Below, piece by piece: positions 48,377 through 60,379 of a DNA stretch of 64,000 nucleotides; within the stretch, counting starts at the first letter, position 1, and each line of letters starts with the position of its first letter. Both the position numbers and the translations under genes were made by a program. The stretch covers positions 39,482,501 through 39,546,500 of the forward strand of contig CM053164.1 of assembly GCA_028571685.1 (NCBI GenBank), in the 5' to 3' direction. The notes below the pieces were generated by a model. That model had not been told where the DNA came from. It did no database searches and saw only the letters and a list, made by a program, of their open reading frames with translations. This DNA is from Heterohyrax brucei. Taxonomy: Eukaryota; Chordata; Mammalia; Hyracoidea; Procaviidae.

Positions 48377-48902
48377 GTGGTGTTAGGTGCTGTCAAGTGG
48401 ATTCTGACTCCTAGCAACCCTGTGCGCAACAGAAGAAAACGCTGCCCGGCCTTGCGCCACGCCCGCGTCATTGTTTTGCTTAAACCCTATTGTTGCTGCC
48501 ACTGTGTCAATCCACCTTCTTGAGGGTCTCCCTCTTTTTTGCTGCCCCTCCAGTGTACCAAGGGTGTTGTCTTTTTCCAGGGATTGATCCCTTCGGACAA
48601 CATGTCCTCAGTATGTGAGACACAGTCCCCATGTTTGCTTCCAAGGAGCACTCTGGTTGTACTTCTTCCACCACGGATCTGTTTTTTCTTTTGGCAGTCC
48701 ATGGTACATTCTGCATTCTTCCACAGCATCGCAATTCAAAGGCATCAATTCTTCTTCTGTTTTGTTTGTGCACTGTCCAACTTTCCCATGGATACGATGA
48801 GATTGAAAGTACCATGGCCTTGGTCAGGCACACCTTTGTCTTCAAGGTGACAGCTTTACTTTTCAATAGTTTAGGGAGGTCCTTAGCAGCCAATTTTCCC
48901 AA
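48377..48902 (-). pseudogene. RTE (BovB-like) LINE polyprotein C-terminus, antisense
   Basis: An open antisense frame of 131 codons (48902-48507) survives. It has the RTE C-terminal signature: KTKVCLTKAMV, a YPWESWT segment, then RRRIDAFELRCCGRMQNVPW and a Lys/Arg-rich end. The protein would be the reverse transcriptase of an RTE retrotransposon. The element is 5'-truncated and ends in the RTE tail (gttaggtgctgtcaagtgg) at 48380. This is the best-preserved RTE reading frame in the window. Confidence 0.85.
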
Positions 48903-50204
48903 GTGACTAGCATAGTGTAACTTGAAATAAGGCCAAGAGCCTTGTCGGGGAGGTGAGGGAGGCAGTGAAGCCGAAGACCCGAACCAAAGAGTCCATCTGG
49001 AACATGGACGTGAGAGCTGAGATTCGTAGCACCAAGAAAAACAGGGAAAGGGTGTATTTCTGTTGTGTCTGGTTCAAGAGAGCATAACAGTTGGAAAGGA
49101 GAGAAAATCTAACATGAAACAAGCGTGTTTACCATTAGACGTCATTGAATAACCATGAAAATGTCTTCAGTGCAGTTTTGTGGAATGCATATATTTGTAT
49201 TGCCTCAGGCATTTATTGAATCAGTAAAAGGCAAAATTATAGGTCAGTGCTGGCCTTTCTGGGGAAAGGGGACTGAAGTAATAAAATCAAGCTATAAGAG
49301 TTTTTTGCTGTAGAGGCATTTTCTTAAAGAATAGATAGTTAACATTCCCATCAGATTCTGAAATCAATCTTAGTTTGGATCAGAGGTTAATCTTCCTGAC
49401 ACCCAAATTTCCTGCTCGAGAATCTGCTTTGGCTTCTGCTCTACCTAACACAAGGGTCTGCCATGGTATAATTGTAGTTTGTCACTGTCCAAGCTGCCAG
49501 GGAAATAATGCAGGGACCTCTGATCCAACAGCTGGGGGGCTCAGCCGGGCCACATGACCCATTGTCAACAGGTGTTGCTTTCACTCAAGCACCACACGAA
49601 TCCACTCAGCTATTCACAGACCTAGAAACAGGCAACAATTTTTTTCCTCTGTCTTTTAATTAACAACCGTCTGTGTCAGTTAATTTGCACAGAAAAGGAC
49701 ATTATTAAAAGGATATTAAGGTTGCATTCTGATAAGGTGGTATCAATGCATAATTTTTCATTTTCCACAAATCCTCTGTAGAAACAGGATAGCAAAACCC
49801 ATGAACACATCAGCCAAACAAGGTGATGAAGTATCCCCACACATCCTCCAGTGATGAGCGACTAGGGACTCAACCTTGGACGGGAGCAAGACCTGCCTAA
49901 TACTAGCATCTGTACAGAAAGAAGCAAAGGGGAACACGGTGGCGTCAGATGGATCTAAGAGCTACAAATCAGCAAGCAGTTGCCTGCAGCTCCACAAAGC
50001 TGAGAGCAGGGGCTGAAGCTGCAAAGCGGCTCGCGCAGGCCTCTAGCAGGTGAGTGCAGGGTCCACAGTAAGGGAAGAAGGCTGCAGCAGTCTGGGCGCC
50101 TAAGTTCCCTTTCCCACTAAAAGAAACCAGGACTTCTTAAAGAAATGGCTGATTTCAAGTTTGTGGCAGGAAACCTGTGAGAAGACTATGAAATATCTTT
50201 TTAA
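48903..50204. other. Intergenic, no recognised element
   Basis: About 1.3 kb. The part 49780-50100 has the look of an old LTR or other repeat, but I cannot name it. No gene is supported. Confidence 0.45.
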
Positions 50205-50890
50205 AAAGTTTTTTTGATGAGAAAGTATGCAGTAGATGCTACACCCATTCAACAATTTCTGTATCTGCAGTTCAGTGCCGTGGCTCACGTTCTTCGTGCC
50301 GCACCACCGCTCTGCCTGTCTCTCCCCCGATTATGTCACCATCATTGACTCAGACTCGGTGTCCCACAAACTGCTCACCTATGGTTTAGGATTACATTGC
50401 CAGTTTGATCTGAACAGAGCATTCTTTAAAACAGTGCAACACTCAGTTGAACACACTTGACTAATCAAGTTAAACTGATACTTCGTTTGAAGAGGACTTT
50501 TGTTCGAGGTTAAAAAATTTTCTCAAGGCAGCAGATTCAGGGGTTCCTCTAGCTTCAGTGGGTTAGGAAGTCTGGATTTCATAAGAACTTTGAAAATCAC
50601 TTCCACATTCCCCACCCCCACCCCCACCTCCCTTTTGATCAGGCCTCATCTGTTGAGTCCTTGATAAACACTTTCAGTAATGGCATTATCCCATTCCGGT
50701 CTCGTGGCAAAGGTGGTAGTAGTTCATGGAAGCAACTAGAACTTCAGTCCAGTTTCTTCTGCACTTCGTGGAGTGTATTCTTTCTCTGCTGCTCCAGCCA
50801 AATAGGAACCAATTGGATCTTGGATGGCTGCTTGCAGGCTTTTAAGACCACAGGCACTACTCACCAAATGGGTAGAAGGGCAAAGAAAGA
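50205..50890 (-). repeat. L1 3' UTR fragment, antisense
   Basis: 'ggaaccaattggatcttgga' and 'ggcttttaagaccacaggca' match the L1 3' UTR region seen at 2840-4045 and 6222-7000. The first part (50205-50420) is older. Confidence 0.65.
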
Positions 50891-52350
50891 AAGGGAGGGT
50901 AGAACAGAAACCCTAAAAAGAGTGCTTGTTTGGTTAATTGGCTGAACAACCCCGTGAAGCCATGACCGTAAGCCTTCAACCCAAGAGAAACAATTTTATG
51001 AGGTAGGTAGTTGTACCTAAATATTTTCAGCAACCACATTCTCTCTCTCTCTTTTACTTGGTTGCTGCTGCTGTTGTAAAATGACCCTGAAATATTGGGT
51101 CAGACAACAAATAATTCTCCAATTCATCTAAAACCGGAAAAAAAATTGTTGCTGTTGAGTTCATTCTGACTAATTAGAGACCCTATAGCCATCTAAGAGT
51201 GTGTCAGTAAGGGCTTAGGAGCCTTCTGTGGCCAAAGATAGGCTGATCTGAATACATCAAACATGCCTGAATCTATGAGCTCATAATGATGTCTCTCTCT
51301 CACACACACACCCCTGCCTAATTGGTCTCTATTGGAGGATGCCCGAAGGAGATCATTCCTTCTCTCCCTCTCACTAAAGTGAATAAAAGAACCAAAAATG
51401 TATCTGGCCCTCCCTATACAGACTCTACCACTGGCTAACTAAATAATGAACAAGGTGAAATTTCTCTATAATTATTCCAATAAATAAAGAAGAGATTGAA
51501 TTAGAATGTTACTGTTTTGCAACTTCAGTGAATCTAGGCAATGATCACCAATGGTTACATCACAAAAAGAGAAACCCAGACCTTATGTGCCCTCTAAAAA
51601 TGATACAATAATACTGCAATGGTGAGGCCGTGCCTCACTCCTACCTCCCCACTCCGTCCGAAAAACAGACTTCAATCAGATCCAACCACCAAGTTGCAGG
51701 GGATCTGAGGATGGAGCTACATATTAAACTACATCAATCAATCAAGTCCAGACTGGTGAACTTGACAGTTGATCTAGTCTCCCTCCAACAATTAAATCAC
51801 AAGCAAGAGTAAGTGTCCACTAGACCAGTTTACGTTCCAAATGCTTTCCCTGAGCAAGAAAGGAGGGACTATGATTGGTGGGAATCCATGGAGGGTTTCT
51901 AAGGGTGAGCAGCAAAAACCTATCTTCTGGCGTGGATGTTGGTTACAGTGATTTTTAACTCACAACAATCCATTAAGCTATACATTTGTTTTATGTAGGT
52001 TTTCAAAATTGCATTTTGTTTAACCATAAAGGTGTGTGTGAGTGTTAAAAATTATATGGGGTAGCCCACAACTTCCATGAGAAAAGAATCCATCAGAAAG
52101 GCTGTGTAGCCAAGACCAATGCCCCAAATCAGGCTGCAGAATTGACCCTGTTAAAGCCCTGCTGTTGCTGCTGCTGAACAGACATCCTACCTGAGAATTG
52201 TCACCATTTCCTCTGGAAGTGACACAGCTGCCTCAACATCATGTGGCTTCCACTTCTTTCAGTAGCTTCTGATTCAGAGTCTAAGGCCATCACATAGGTT
52301 GGTGAATCCCAAACACGAGAGGAAAAGGGCATGTCTCATGTCTCCAGTTT
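50891..52350. other. Intergenic, mostly unassigned, one AfroSINE fragment
   Basis: An AfroSINE tail in antisense lies at 51145-51195 (gttgctgttgagttcattctg). A (CA/TC)n stretch is near 51290. The rest may contain old L1 3' UTR but is not certain. Confidence 0.4.
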
Positions 52351-52704
52351 CATCTTGTGGTGAACAGCAAGCAAAAGCCTGCCAACACCTGAGGCTCAAG
52401 GTTGAGTTGGGGCACAACCTTGGCGCTGTCATTTTTAAAAGCACTCCCCAGCTGTTTGTTGAGACACAGCAAGGTTTGAACACCACTGATGTACAGACAT
52501 TGGTCAACCCAGCACTGGGTGCTTCTTTTTGCTTGGTCAGCAAAAGGAGTGACCAGTATCTGTACACCAGTGGTGTTCAAACCTTGCTGTGTGTCACAGC
52601 CAGCTGGGGAGTGCTTTTAAAAATGACAGCGCCAAGGTTGCGCCCCAACTCAACCTTGAGACTCGGGCGTTGGCAGGCTTTTGCTTGCTGTTAACCACTA
52701 GGTG
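52351..52704. repeat. 354-bp palindrome (inverted repeat with short loop)
   Basis: The left arm 52351-52506 and right arm 52550-52704 are reverse complements over about 155 bases with few mismatches; the loop is about 43 bases. Features such as 'gcactccccagctg' and 'gtttgaacaccactg' recall hAT-type MER elements (MER5/MER20), but I cannot name it. Confidence 0.8.
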
Positions 52705-52875
52705 ATTGCAACGTACAGCCCAGTTTGCAAGCCAGTCCCCTACACCCTTACTTCTCAAAGTGCCGTCTTCAGATAATCACCTAGGCGCTTGTTAGAGATA
52801 TAGAATTTCAGGCCACACCTCAGACCTACTGAGTCAGAATCTACATTTAAACTAGAACTCTGGGTGATTTTTGTT

Positions 52876-53505
52876 TGTTTGTTTTTTAATAAATTTTATT
52901 GTGACAAGTATAAGTTTATACTCTGCTCTCCCCTCTCTCCATGACAGCACACTCCCCCATTTCATCCAAGACTTCCTGCATCCATCTGACCATGATCTGT
53001 ACCCCCTCACCCTGTCATCTCACCTCCAACGGTGAGCTTCTCGGACAGCCCATGTACAAACAGGAGTTCAAAAGTTGGTTCTTCACCTGGGTCACTCCAC
53101 GTTTTGTATAGTCCAGTTCACTCTTTGTCTGGAGAGCTGGCTTTGGCACTGGGTGTGGTTTGGGGGTATAGAAAGTCCAGGGGCCATGCTCCCAGGGGTT
53201 CCTCCAGACTGACGGACCATCAAGTGTGGTTATTTGGTAGAGTTCCAATTCTGCCCTCTAATCCTTCTCCCGCTATGTCAGAGGCTCAATTCTATGGACC
53301 CGAGCCACGCAGTCACTGGTGGCGGCCGTGCACCATCTAATTCTTCTTGTCCTGTGCTGTAGCAGACTCTGTCTCATATGGCCCCTTCTGTCTGATGGGC
53401 TCATGTTTTCCACCTGTCCTTGATGTCCTCCATTTAACTCTGGTCCAAGTGGATTGGGACCAATTGATGCTACTTACATGGCAGCTTGCTAGCTTATAAG
53501 GCAAC
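52876..53505 (-). repeat. L1 3' UTR, antisense, inside MER20-like element
   Basis: Starts with a T-rich tail ('ttttattgtgacaagtataag'), then 'catgacagcacactcccc' and 'ggcagcttgctagctta' in the L1 3' UTR order. It is closest in plan to 2840-3500. Confidence 0.75.
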
Positions 53506-53925
53506 CCTAGGTGATATTACCTAGGATATTACTGAAAATTGACCCTAAGAATGTCAGTAAATTTCCATTAGTAAGATAACACTGCCTTCAACTAGCAGCT
53601 GTGACCAACAGAGGATGTAGTAATAGCGAGAACAAATCAGAAGGAAAATCATCACCCAAATCCCATTCCAAAGTGCTCTCGTATGACAAAACCCGTGTCA
53701 CTTGCTGTATTATGGCTACCATAATCTTCCCTGCACAGTCAGTCCTTCTAGAATTCTCCCTCCCTGGTATTCCTGTGTGGTCATCATCTTGCTGCAGAAA
53801 TCACAGACCAGTCCTGCTTCCCCGTAGCTCTGCCAGCCAGACCTTGCTCTGTGCGTTGTAATAAAGTTACTTTCTCAAAGGCTGGTGTCCAGATTACTGG
53901 CAGGCCCGAGTCCTACAGACAGAAC
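53506..53925 (+). repeat. Possible old LTR fragment
   Basis: It has a poly(A) signal (AATAAA, 53860-53865) followed by 'gttactttctcaaagg' and a pyrimidine-rich lead-in, as in class I LTRs. Ends are not defined. Confidence 0.3.
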
Positions 53926-54084
53926 CCATCCCTAGGGTTTGTCAGCATTACCATTTGAGAAGCACTGACCACTGTTTACCAAGGCCAGCCTAAATCCTAG
54001 TCCCCTCAGCAGGAAAGTGACCTTCCCTTTCTTCATATTTAGAACACTTTTCACCTACATTTCTGGTGGGCATTTAATGAGTAC

Positions 54085-54300
54085 TTCCTTGGCTGTAGTT
54101 AATTGTCTTCTGTAATCGTCTGGTGGGTAGGGACCACATCTGGCCCATCTTTGTGTTGTCACAGGGCTCTGGGCATTGCAGTCAGTGTGCAGTGATGGCC
54201 CTTCAGCAGCTTTCTTCCCCCAGGATCAGCAGGCCATGCTATGAAGACTCATTTCCTACTCTCTCTTTCATGCATTCACTTTTGCATTTAAAGGTAGTTT
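54085..54300 (+). repeat. Possible L2 3' fragment
   Basis: 'gggtagggaccacatctggcc' and 'cagggctctgggcattgcag' resemble the L2 3' end. The following 54301-54682 holds nothing I recognise. Confidence 0.4.
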
Positions 54301-54682
54301 CAGTGAAACCTTAAAAGACTTTTAAAACTCAAACACGATTTTACTAATATTAACTCTTTCCAGATACTGGCTAACTTCTATAGCTCTCCATTTCCTTTTT
54401 ATGAAAGAAAGAGAAAGCCCTCTGTGCTTCAGTACAGTGTAAATAGTCTCTGATTCTGTGTTTCCCCTTTGCTGGTTTAACCAAATACTCCCACGCGCGG
54501 GTTGTCGGTGCTCCCACAGGGAAACTATAAATTAAATACGGAGCTACTGAGCCACCTTCTGACCACTTCTGGGAACTGCAGTTCTACTGTGTTCATGAGA
54601 AGCTACTCCTGGGCCGTGGGTCTGTGATCTCATCAGACAGAATTGATGCAAACACACCCATACACTCACACAAAACACACCA

Positions 54683-54970
54683 GGTCTGCTGCTGTCTAAT
54701 CAATTCCAACTCATAGCGACCCTATAGGACAGTGTAGAACTGCCCCATAGAGTTTCCAAGGAGTGCCTGGTGGTTAGCAGCCATGGCACTTAATCACTAT
54801 GCCACCAAACCCAAACCGAATTGCTGCCGCCCAGTCGATCCTGACTCATAGTACAATATAGGACAGAGTAAAACTGCTCCATAGTTTCCAGGGAGCTCCT
54901 GGGAGATTCGAGCTGCTGACGCTTTAGTTAGCAGAAGTAGTGCGAAATCACTGTTACATCGAGATTTCCA
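54683..54970 (-). repeat. AfroSINE dimer, head-to-tail
   Basis: Two antisense copies abut at 54809-54810. The first one's head stops at 'atgccacc', without its last 8 or so bases, and the next base starts the tail of the second ('aaacccaaaccgaattgctgcc'). Confidence 0.8.
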
Positions 54971-55214
54971 CGATAACATAGACAAGTAAAATAAACTCTC
55001 TCAAATCCCAGAAAATTTCCAGTCAGGAAATTCTAAAAGTACAAGCCTACAGAGATAGAAAAAAAAAAAAGAAAGAAAACAGGAGGCAAAAGACATCTGC
55101 AAGTGAGAATTAATTTTTTTATTTATGCTAATATTGAGTAACTAAATCTTTAAAAACTGGAAGATGGAGGAAACAAGAACTGAAAGACGAAAAACAGGCA
55201 AAGTGCTTACTGTT

Positions 55215-55573
55215 CTAGAACCACTGCTGTTGAGTTGATTCTGACTCGTAACGATCCTGTAGGACAGAATAGAACAGCCCCCGTAGGGTTTTTAAGGCTG
55301 GGTGCCAGAACGGTTAAGTGCTATGGCTGCTAACCAAAAGGTCAGCAGTTCAAATCCACAAGGTACTCCTTGGAAACTCTATGGAGCAGTTCTACTCTGA
55401 CTTATAAAGTCGTTATGAGTTGGAATCTACTTGACAGCAGTGACTTTTTTACTTTTTAGTTTTTAGAGAAGCAGACCACCACATCTTTCTCCCACAGAAC
55501 AGCAGGTGGGTTCAAACCACCTACCTCTCAGTTAGCAGCTGAACACTTAACCACTGCACCACCAGGACTCCTT
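55215..55573 (-). repeat. AfroSINE interrupted by a sense AfroSINE
   Basis: Host pieces 55215-55298 and 55449-55573 (ending 'ccactgcaccaccaggactcc') flank a sense copy at 55299-55448 ('ggtgccagaacggttaagtgc' to 'ggaatctacttgacagcag'). Confidence 0.85.
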
Positions 55574-55822
55574 TAACTGTCCCAGAGCACAAGTTAAAGC
55601 CTAAATGTTCTCAGATGGGAATGCCAATAAAGAGTAAGTTTACCCTTAAGAATTCCAAGACTTCAGGATTTAAAGGCAACAGGTGTCCAGAGGGAGTCAT
55701 GCACCTGCCAATGGGCTAAAAATGGGGTTTGATAGGAAGTATATATAGGTAACAGGAGAATCCCTGGGTATTTCTTCCTCCTCTTCACAGCCATGGGATG
55801 CTACCATCCGTCTTAAAAAGCC

Positions 55823-55972
55823 CAAACCCCTTGTCTTCAAGTTGATTCCAACTCATAGCAACCATATAGGACAGAGTAGAACTGCAGGGTTTCCAGGGAG
55901 CAGCTGGTGGATTCGAACCGCCAAGCTTTTGGTTAGCAGCCCAGTGCTTAACCACTGTGCCTCTAGAGCTGT
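55823..55972 (-). repeat. AfroSINE
   Basis: Tail 'aaaccccttgtcttcaagttg' to head 'cttaaccactgtgcctctag'. Confidence 0.85.
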
Positions 55973-56673
55973 TAGAGATGTATACCTTACAGAAATTGAA
56001 CTACCAACACTCCATGAGGACAGGGAGTGGTGGGGGCAAGTCAGAGGGTTGAACACAAGGAATTAAGTGGGTACTTGTGTCTTAAATGGTAGTTCTTCTG
56101 ATTCTTTTCTTCATTCTTCTCCCCCTTTTGAAGAACTTTGGCAACCAGGCAAATGCACCCAAAGAGGGGATTTAAAAATTCTCCTCTTGACAGCCTTAGA
56201 TGAGCATCTTACCTTTGGTTGGCTGGGGAGTAAGGAGTAGAGAGTAAAAGAAATATATATACATAATATAATAGCCATAATGATACACTTCTGGGATCTC
56301 CCCTTGACAAAGAATTTATTGACTTCCCACTTCAACTTAGAATGTAGAAAGTTGGGGAAAACATTACTCCCACTCCAACAATAAGAAAAACTGTGATAAT
56401 CTGTAAAGCCATAGCTCTTGCGGAATTTATAAAAGATTGCAGGGCAAAAAACTAACCTGAAATCTAAAGGAAAAAACAGGCGGCCAAGGAGACATGGGAT
56501 GTAACCCTGGGCCACTAGATCAGAGAATGGGAGAAAGAAAAGGTACCATACCAGTGGGCAAGAAGAACTGAGCTAAAAATGTCAGTGCATTGTTGCAGGT
56601 TCCATGTGGGCTAGTGTGAATGTACAGAACTCTTGGGAGCCACATAGTTTATACCCACTTACAGGCTCTTCTT

Positions 56674-56826
56674 GGAGCCCTGGTGTTGCAGTCCTTAAGA
56701 GCTCAGCTGCTAATCAAAAGGTCAGCAAATCAAATCTACCAGCTGCTCCTTGGAAGCCCTATGAAGCATTTCTACCTTATAGTCACTAGGAGTCTGAATC
56801 AACAGCAATGGGTGTAGTTTGGTTCA
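56674..56826 (+). repeat. AfroSINE
   Basis: Head ggagccctggtgttgcagtc, B-box-like 'caaatcaaatctacc' and tail 'gggtgtagtttggttc'. Confidence 0.85.
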
Positions 56827-59004
56827 GACTTCTCTACATGGGCCTTCATTAGGTACTACTGAGAAAGATTTATAACAGAGTGCAAAATCAGAAAAGCGTC
56901 CAACCCAGTGCCGGTCTGCATGAAAGGAACAGTCACTATGTAGTAAAGGACAAAAAAAAAAAAAAAAAAAAAATCCCTGTGCCCATTTCCCCTGCAGAAT
57001 AAAAGCCTTGAACCTCTGGGGGAAGGCAATAAACTCTATCACACACAGGGCACAGATGAAGAGTCACTGGGAAAGGGACAACATACATGGAAAGTTGGGG
57101 AATTTCAACAGACAAATGGAAATTACACTTGGCAAATAAAAATGCTAAAAACAAAACACAAGAAGTAGAGACATCCTTTAAAGAGCTCATCTGCAGACTA
57201 AATGCAGCCAAAGAAAGAATCAGCAAATCTGAATATGAATCATTTCATTTATCCAAATTGAAACACAAAAAGAGAAAAGCAAACAAAAAACAGGAGAGCA
57301 TCAAAAAGCTGTGGGATAATATTGAATGGTCTAATATGCATATAATTGGACTCCCAGGAAAAGAAGAGAAGAAACAGAGAGAAAACATATTTGGATAATG
57401 GCCAAGAATTTTTTGGAAGTTTTGGTGAAAGACATCAAACTACAAGTCCAAGAACCCTGACAATATTAAGCAGAATTTTTGTAAAAGAAACTAAACAAAT
57501 CATGTTCAAATTGTTGAAAACCAAAAACAAAATAAAAGTCTTGAAGGGAACCAGAGCAAAAGGCCATACTACATGCAGAAGAACAAACATGATGAGAATT
57601 ATAATGAATTTATTATCAGAATACATGCAAGCCAGAAGTTAATTGAATAATATCTTCAAAACAGTGAAAGAAAAATAAAAACACAACACAGAATTCTTCA
57701 GTAATCAGTTAATCTTTAACAGTGAAAGAGAAATAAAGATTTTTTTTTTCCAGAGTGGGAGGGAAACAAACAAAAAATTCAATACTACCAGAACTGTGCT
57801 ACAAAAAATTGTAAAAAAAGTTCTCCAGACAGAAATAATATAATATCAGGCAGAAACTTGGATCTACACACACATGCAAAAGTGAAGATTTCCATAAATG
57901 GTTAGAGAAAAAATAAATACAGAAAGCTTTTTTTCTTATTTTTTATCACTGTAGGTTTATGGCATATTTAAAAGCAAAACATACAACCCTAGCACAAAAG
58001 AAGAAAAGGGAAATTGGAATTTTACTGTTGTAAAGTTCTACTGTACATGTAAAGTGGTAAAATATTACTTGAACATAGTCTGTGATCAATTAAAGATGTA
58101 TGCTGTAGACTCAAAGATAACTGCCTTGGAAGAAAAGCAATATGAATAACAAGCAATAGTGAGATAAAATGAACCCACCACCACACATACACAATAAAAC
58201 AATTCAAAAGCAAGCAGAATAAGAAACAAAGAACAAATGGAAAAACAATTAGCAATGTTGTAGATTTTAATCCAAAGTTTGCATTTACAAAAAATGTAAA
58301 TGGTCTACACATAGTAACTAAAACTGATTGTCACAGAAGATAAAAAATAGAGATCTGACTATAAATTCTCTACAAGATACGTTATTATCACAGTACACTT
58401 CAAGATGAAGAATATTATCAGGGATAAAGATGATAAAAGTATCAATTTTCAAGAAAGACATAACAATCTTAAGCTGTATGCACTTTAAAGTAGAGTTCCA
58501 ACATACACAAAGCAAAATCTGATAGACTTGAAAAGGGAAATAGACAAATCCACAATTATATCAATAGAACAAGTTGATAGAAAATCAGCAAGAATAATGA
58601 CTTGAACAATACTATCAATCATTTGACTTAATTGGCATTTACAGAACACTCACAGTTCACAGTGCAATACACGTTTTTCCCCCACATGCACAAAATACTC
58701 CATATTTTGAGCCATTAAACAAATCTTAAAAATTTAAAAAATTGAAATAATACAAAATATGTTCTGTGACCATAATAAGAACCCCCTCAAAAAAATCTGG
58801 AAAATCCCTAAATATGTAAAAATTAAACAACACACTTTTTAATAACTCATGGGTCAAATAGAGTTGCTAAGAAATTTAGAAAAAAATTGAACTAAATGAA
58901 AATAAAAATATAGCAATCAAAATTTGTGAGATATAGCTAAAGCACTGTTCATTAAGTGCTTATATTAGAAGAAAAGAAACACCTGTTTCCACTTTAAGAA
59001 AATG

Positions 59005-59322
59005 TCATTGTCAAATGCCATCAAGTTGATTCTGACTCACAGCAACGCTATGGATCAGAGTAGAATTTCCCCTGAGGGTTTCCAAGGAGTGCCTGGTAGA
59101 TTCAAAAAGTTGACCTTTTGGTTAGCAGCTATAGTTCTTAACCACTGTACCACAAAACCAACAACCAAATCAACTGCCATCAAGTCAATTCCAACTTACA
59201 GCAACCCTAAAGGATATAGTAGGACAGCCTCATAGAGTTTCCAAGGAGCGTCTGGTGGATTTGAACTGCTAACATTCTAGTCAGTAGCTTTAGCACTTAA
59301 CCACTACGCCACCAGGGTTTCC
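59005..59322 (-). mobile_element. AfroSINE dimer within one 11-bp target duplication
   Basis: Two antisense copies (59005-59155 and 59156-59322) lie together between perfect copies of ttaagaaaatg (58994-59004 and 59323-59333). The inner head stops at 'gtaccac', missing its last bases, and is followed at once by the tail of the next copy. Confidence 0.85.
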
Positions 59323-59842
59323 TTAAGAAAATGAACCAATTAAATCCAAATGAAGAAGGGTAAAAGAGATCATACAGATCAGAGCATAAATCAATGAAAT
59401 TGAAACAAAAATCTGTGAAAAAAGAAACCCAAAGCAGGTTCTTTGAGTAGATCAATAAAATTGTTAAACCTTTAACCAGAATTACCAAGAGAATGAAAAC
59501 ACAAATTTCCAATATCTGGAACAAAAGTGATGCCATTACTACAGACACCACAGACATTAAGTATGATAAGACAATATTATATACTACTTTATGACTATAC
59601 ATTTCACAATTTTGTGAAACACTAATTCCTTGAAAGACTTATTCCTACCAAGGTTCACTCAAGTAGGAATAAACAGTCCAAAAAGTCATAATATATTAAT
59701 AAAATTAAATTTTTAGTAAGGAACTTCCAAAGGAAAAATCTGGTCCTGGATGACTTCACTTACAAATACTATAAAATATTTAAGAAGGAAATAATACAAA
59801 ATCTTCTAGAAGATGAAAACCTTATAGTCAAAACTGATTATA

Positions 59843-60379
59843 TGAGGTCTGGCAATTAAGTCTGTAAATTATTCTAAGTGCTACATACCTCATTGCTGAA
59901 TATCACTATGGTCACCTACAAAGTACTGGCCTTGAAGCTATGCACCAGCACCAGTGCATAGTCCACCCTTCAGAGCAATTTTGGAACTCTTTCAGGAGTG
60001 GCCATTGTACATGGTAGCATGGTGGAAAGTTCACAGACTTAATTGTCTCGTTGTCTGTGGGGGAGTTTTTTGCCAGTAAACAAATAACTGTACTGGAACA
60101 CCCAACCTACTCACCTGATACGGCCCCCAATGACTTTTTTCTTTACCTGAAGATAAAGGAAATATTGATGACATTCAGGACATTAATAGTAATGTGTCAG
60201 CAGCTCTGATGGCCATTCCAGTAAGAGTTCCAAAATTGCTTTGAAGGGTGGACTAGGTGCTGGTGTTGGTGCGTAGCTTCCCAAGGCCACTAATTTGTAG
60301 GTGACCATAGAGATGTTCAGCAATAAAGTATGTAGCACTTTTTCTAGGATGAGTTCATGAATTCAACTGGCAGTTCTTG
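59843..60379 (+). mobile_element. Fold-back mariner element, single copy
   Basis: It lies between TA dinucleotides (59841-59842 and 60380-60381) and starts tgaggtctggcaattaag. Arms of about 165 bp (59843-60010 and 60215-60379) are mutual reverse complements derived from the transposase 3' end. The centre keeps a sense transposase piece (YSPD, then a NDFF run and the ...KGN..-type C-terminus) with stops. It has the same plan as the element at 29436. Confidence 0.85.

Larger units (their letters stand above)
52745..53967 (+). repeat. MER20-like hAT element, split
   Basis: 52745-52875 ('ttagagatatagaatttcaggcc', 'gacctactgagtcagaatct') and an end near 53925-53967 ('accatttgagaagcactg') flank other insertions. 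Confidence 0.6.

Noticed and set aside
49360-49560. Possible small exon or gene in the downstream intergenic region
   Set aside because: The 60-codon frame has no homology I recognise and no splice sites or poly(A) signal around it.
52299-52694. Overlapping open frames of about 100-130 codons on both strands
   Set aside because: They repeat the same peptide segments because the DNA is a palindrome; no start context, homology or splice structure supports a gene.
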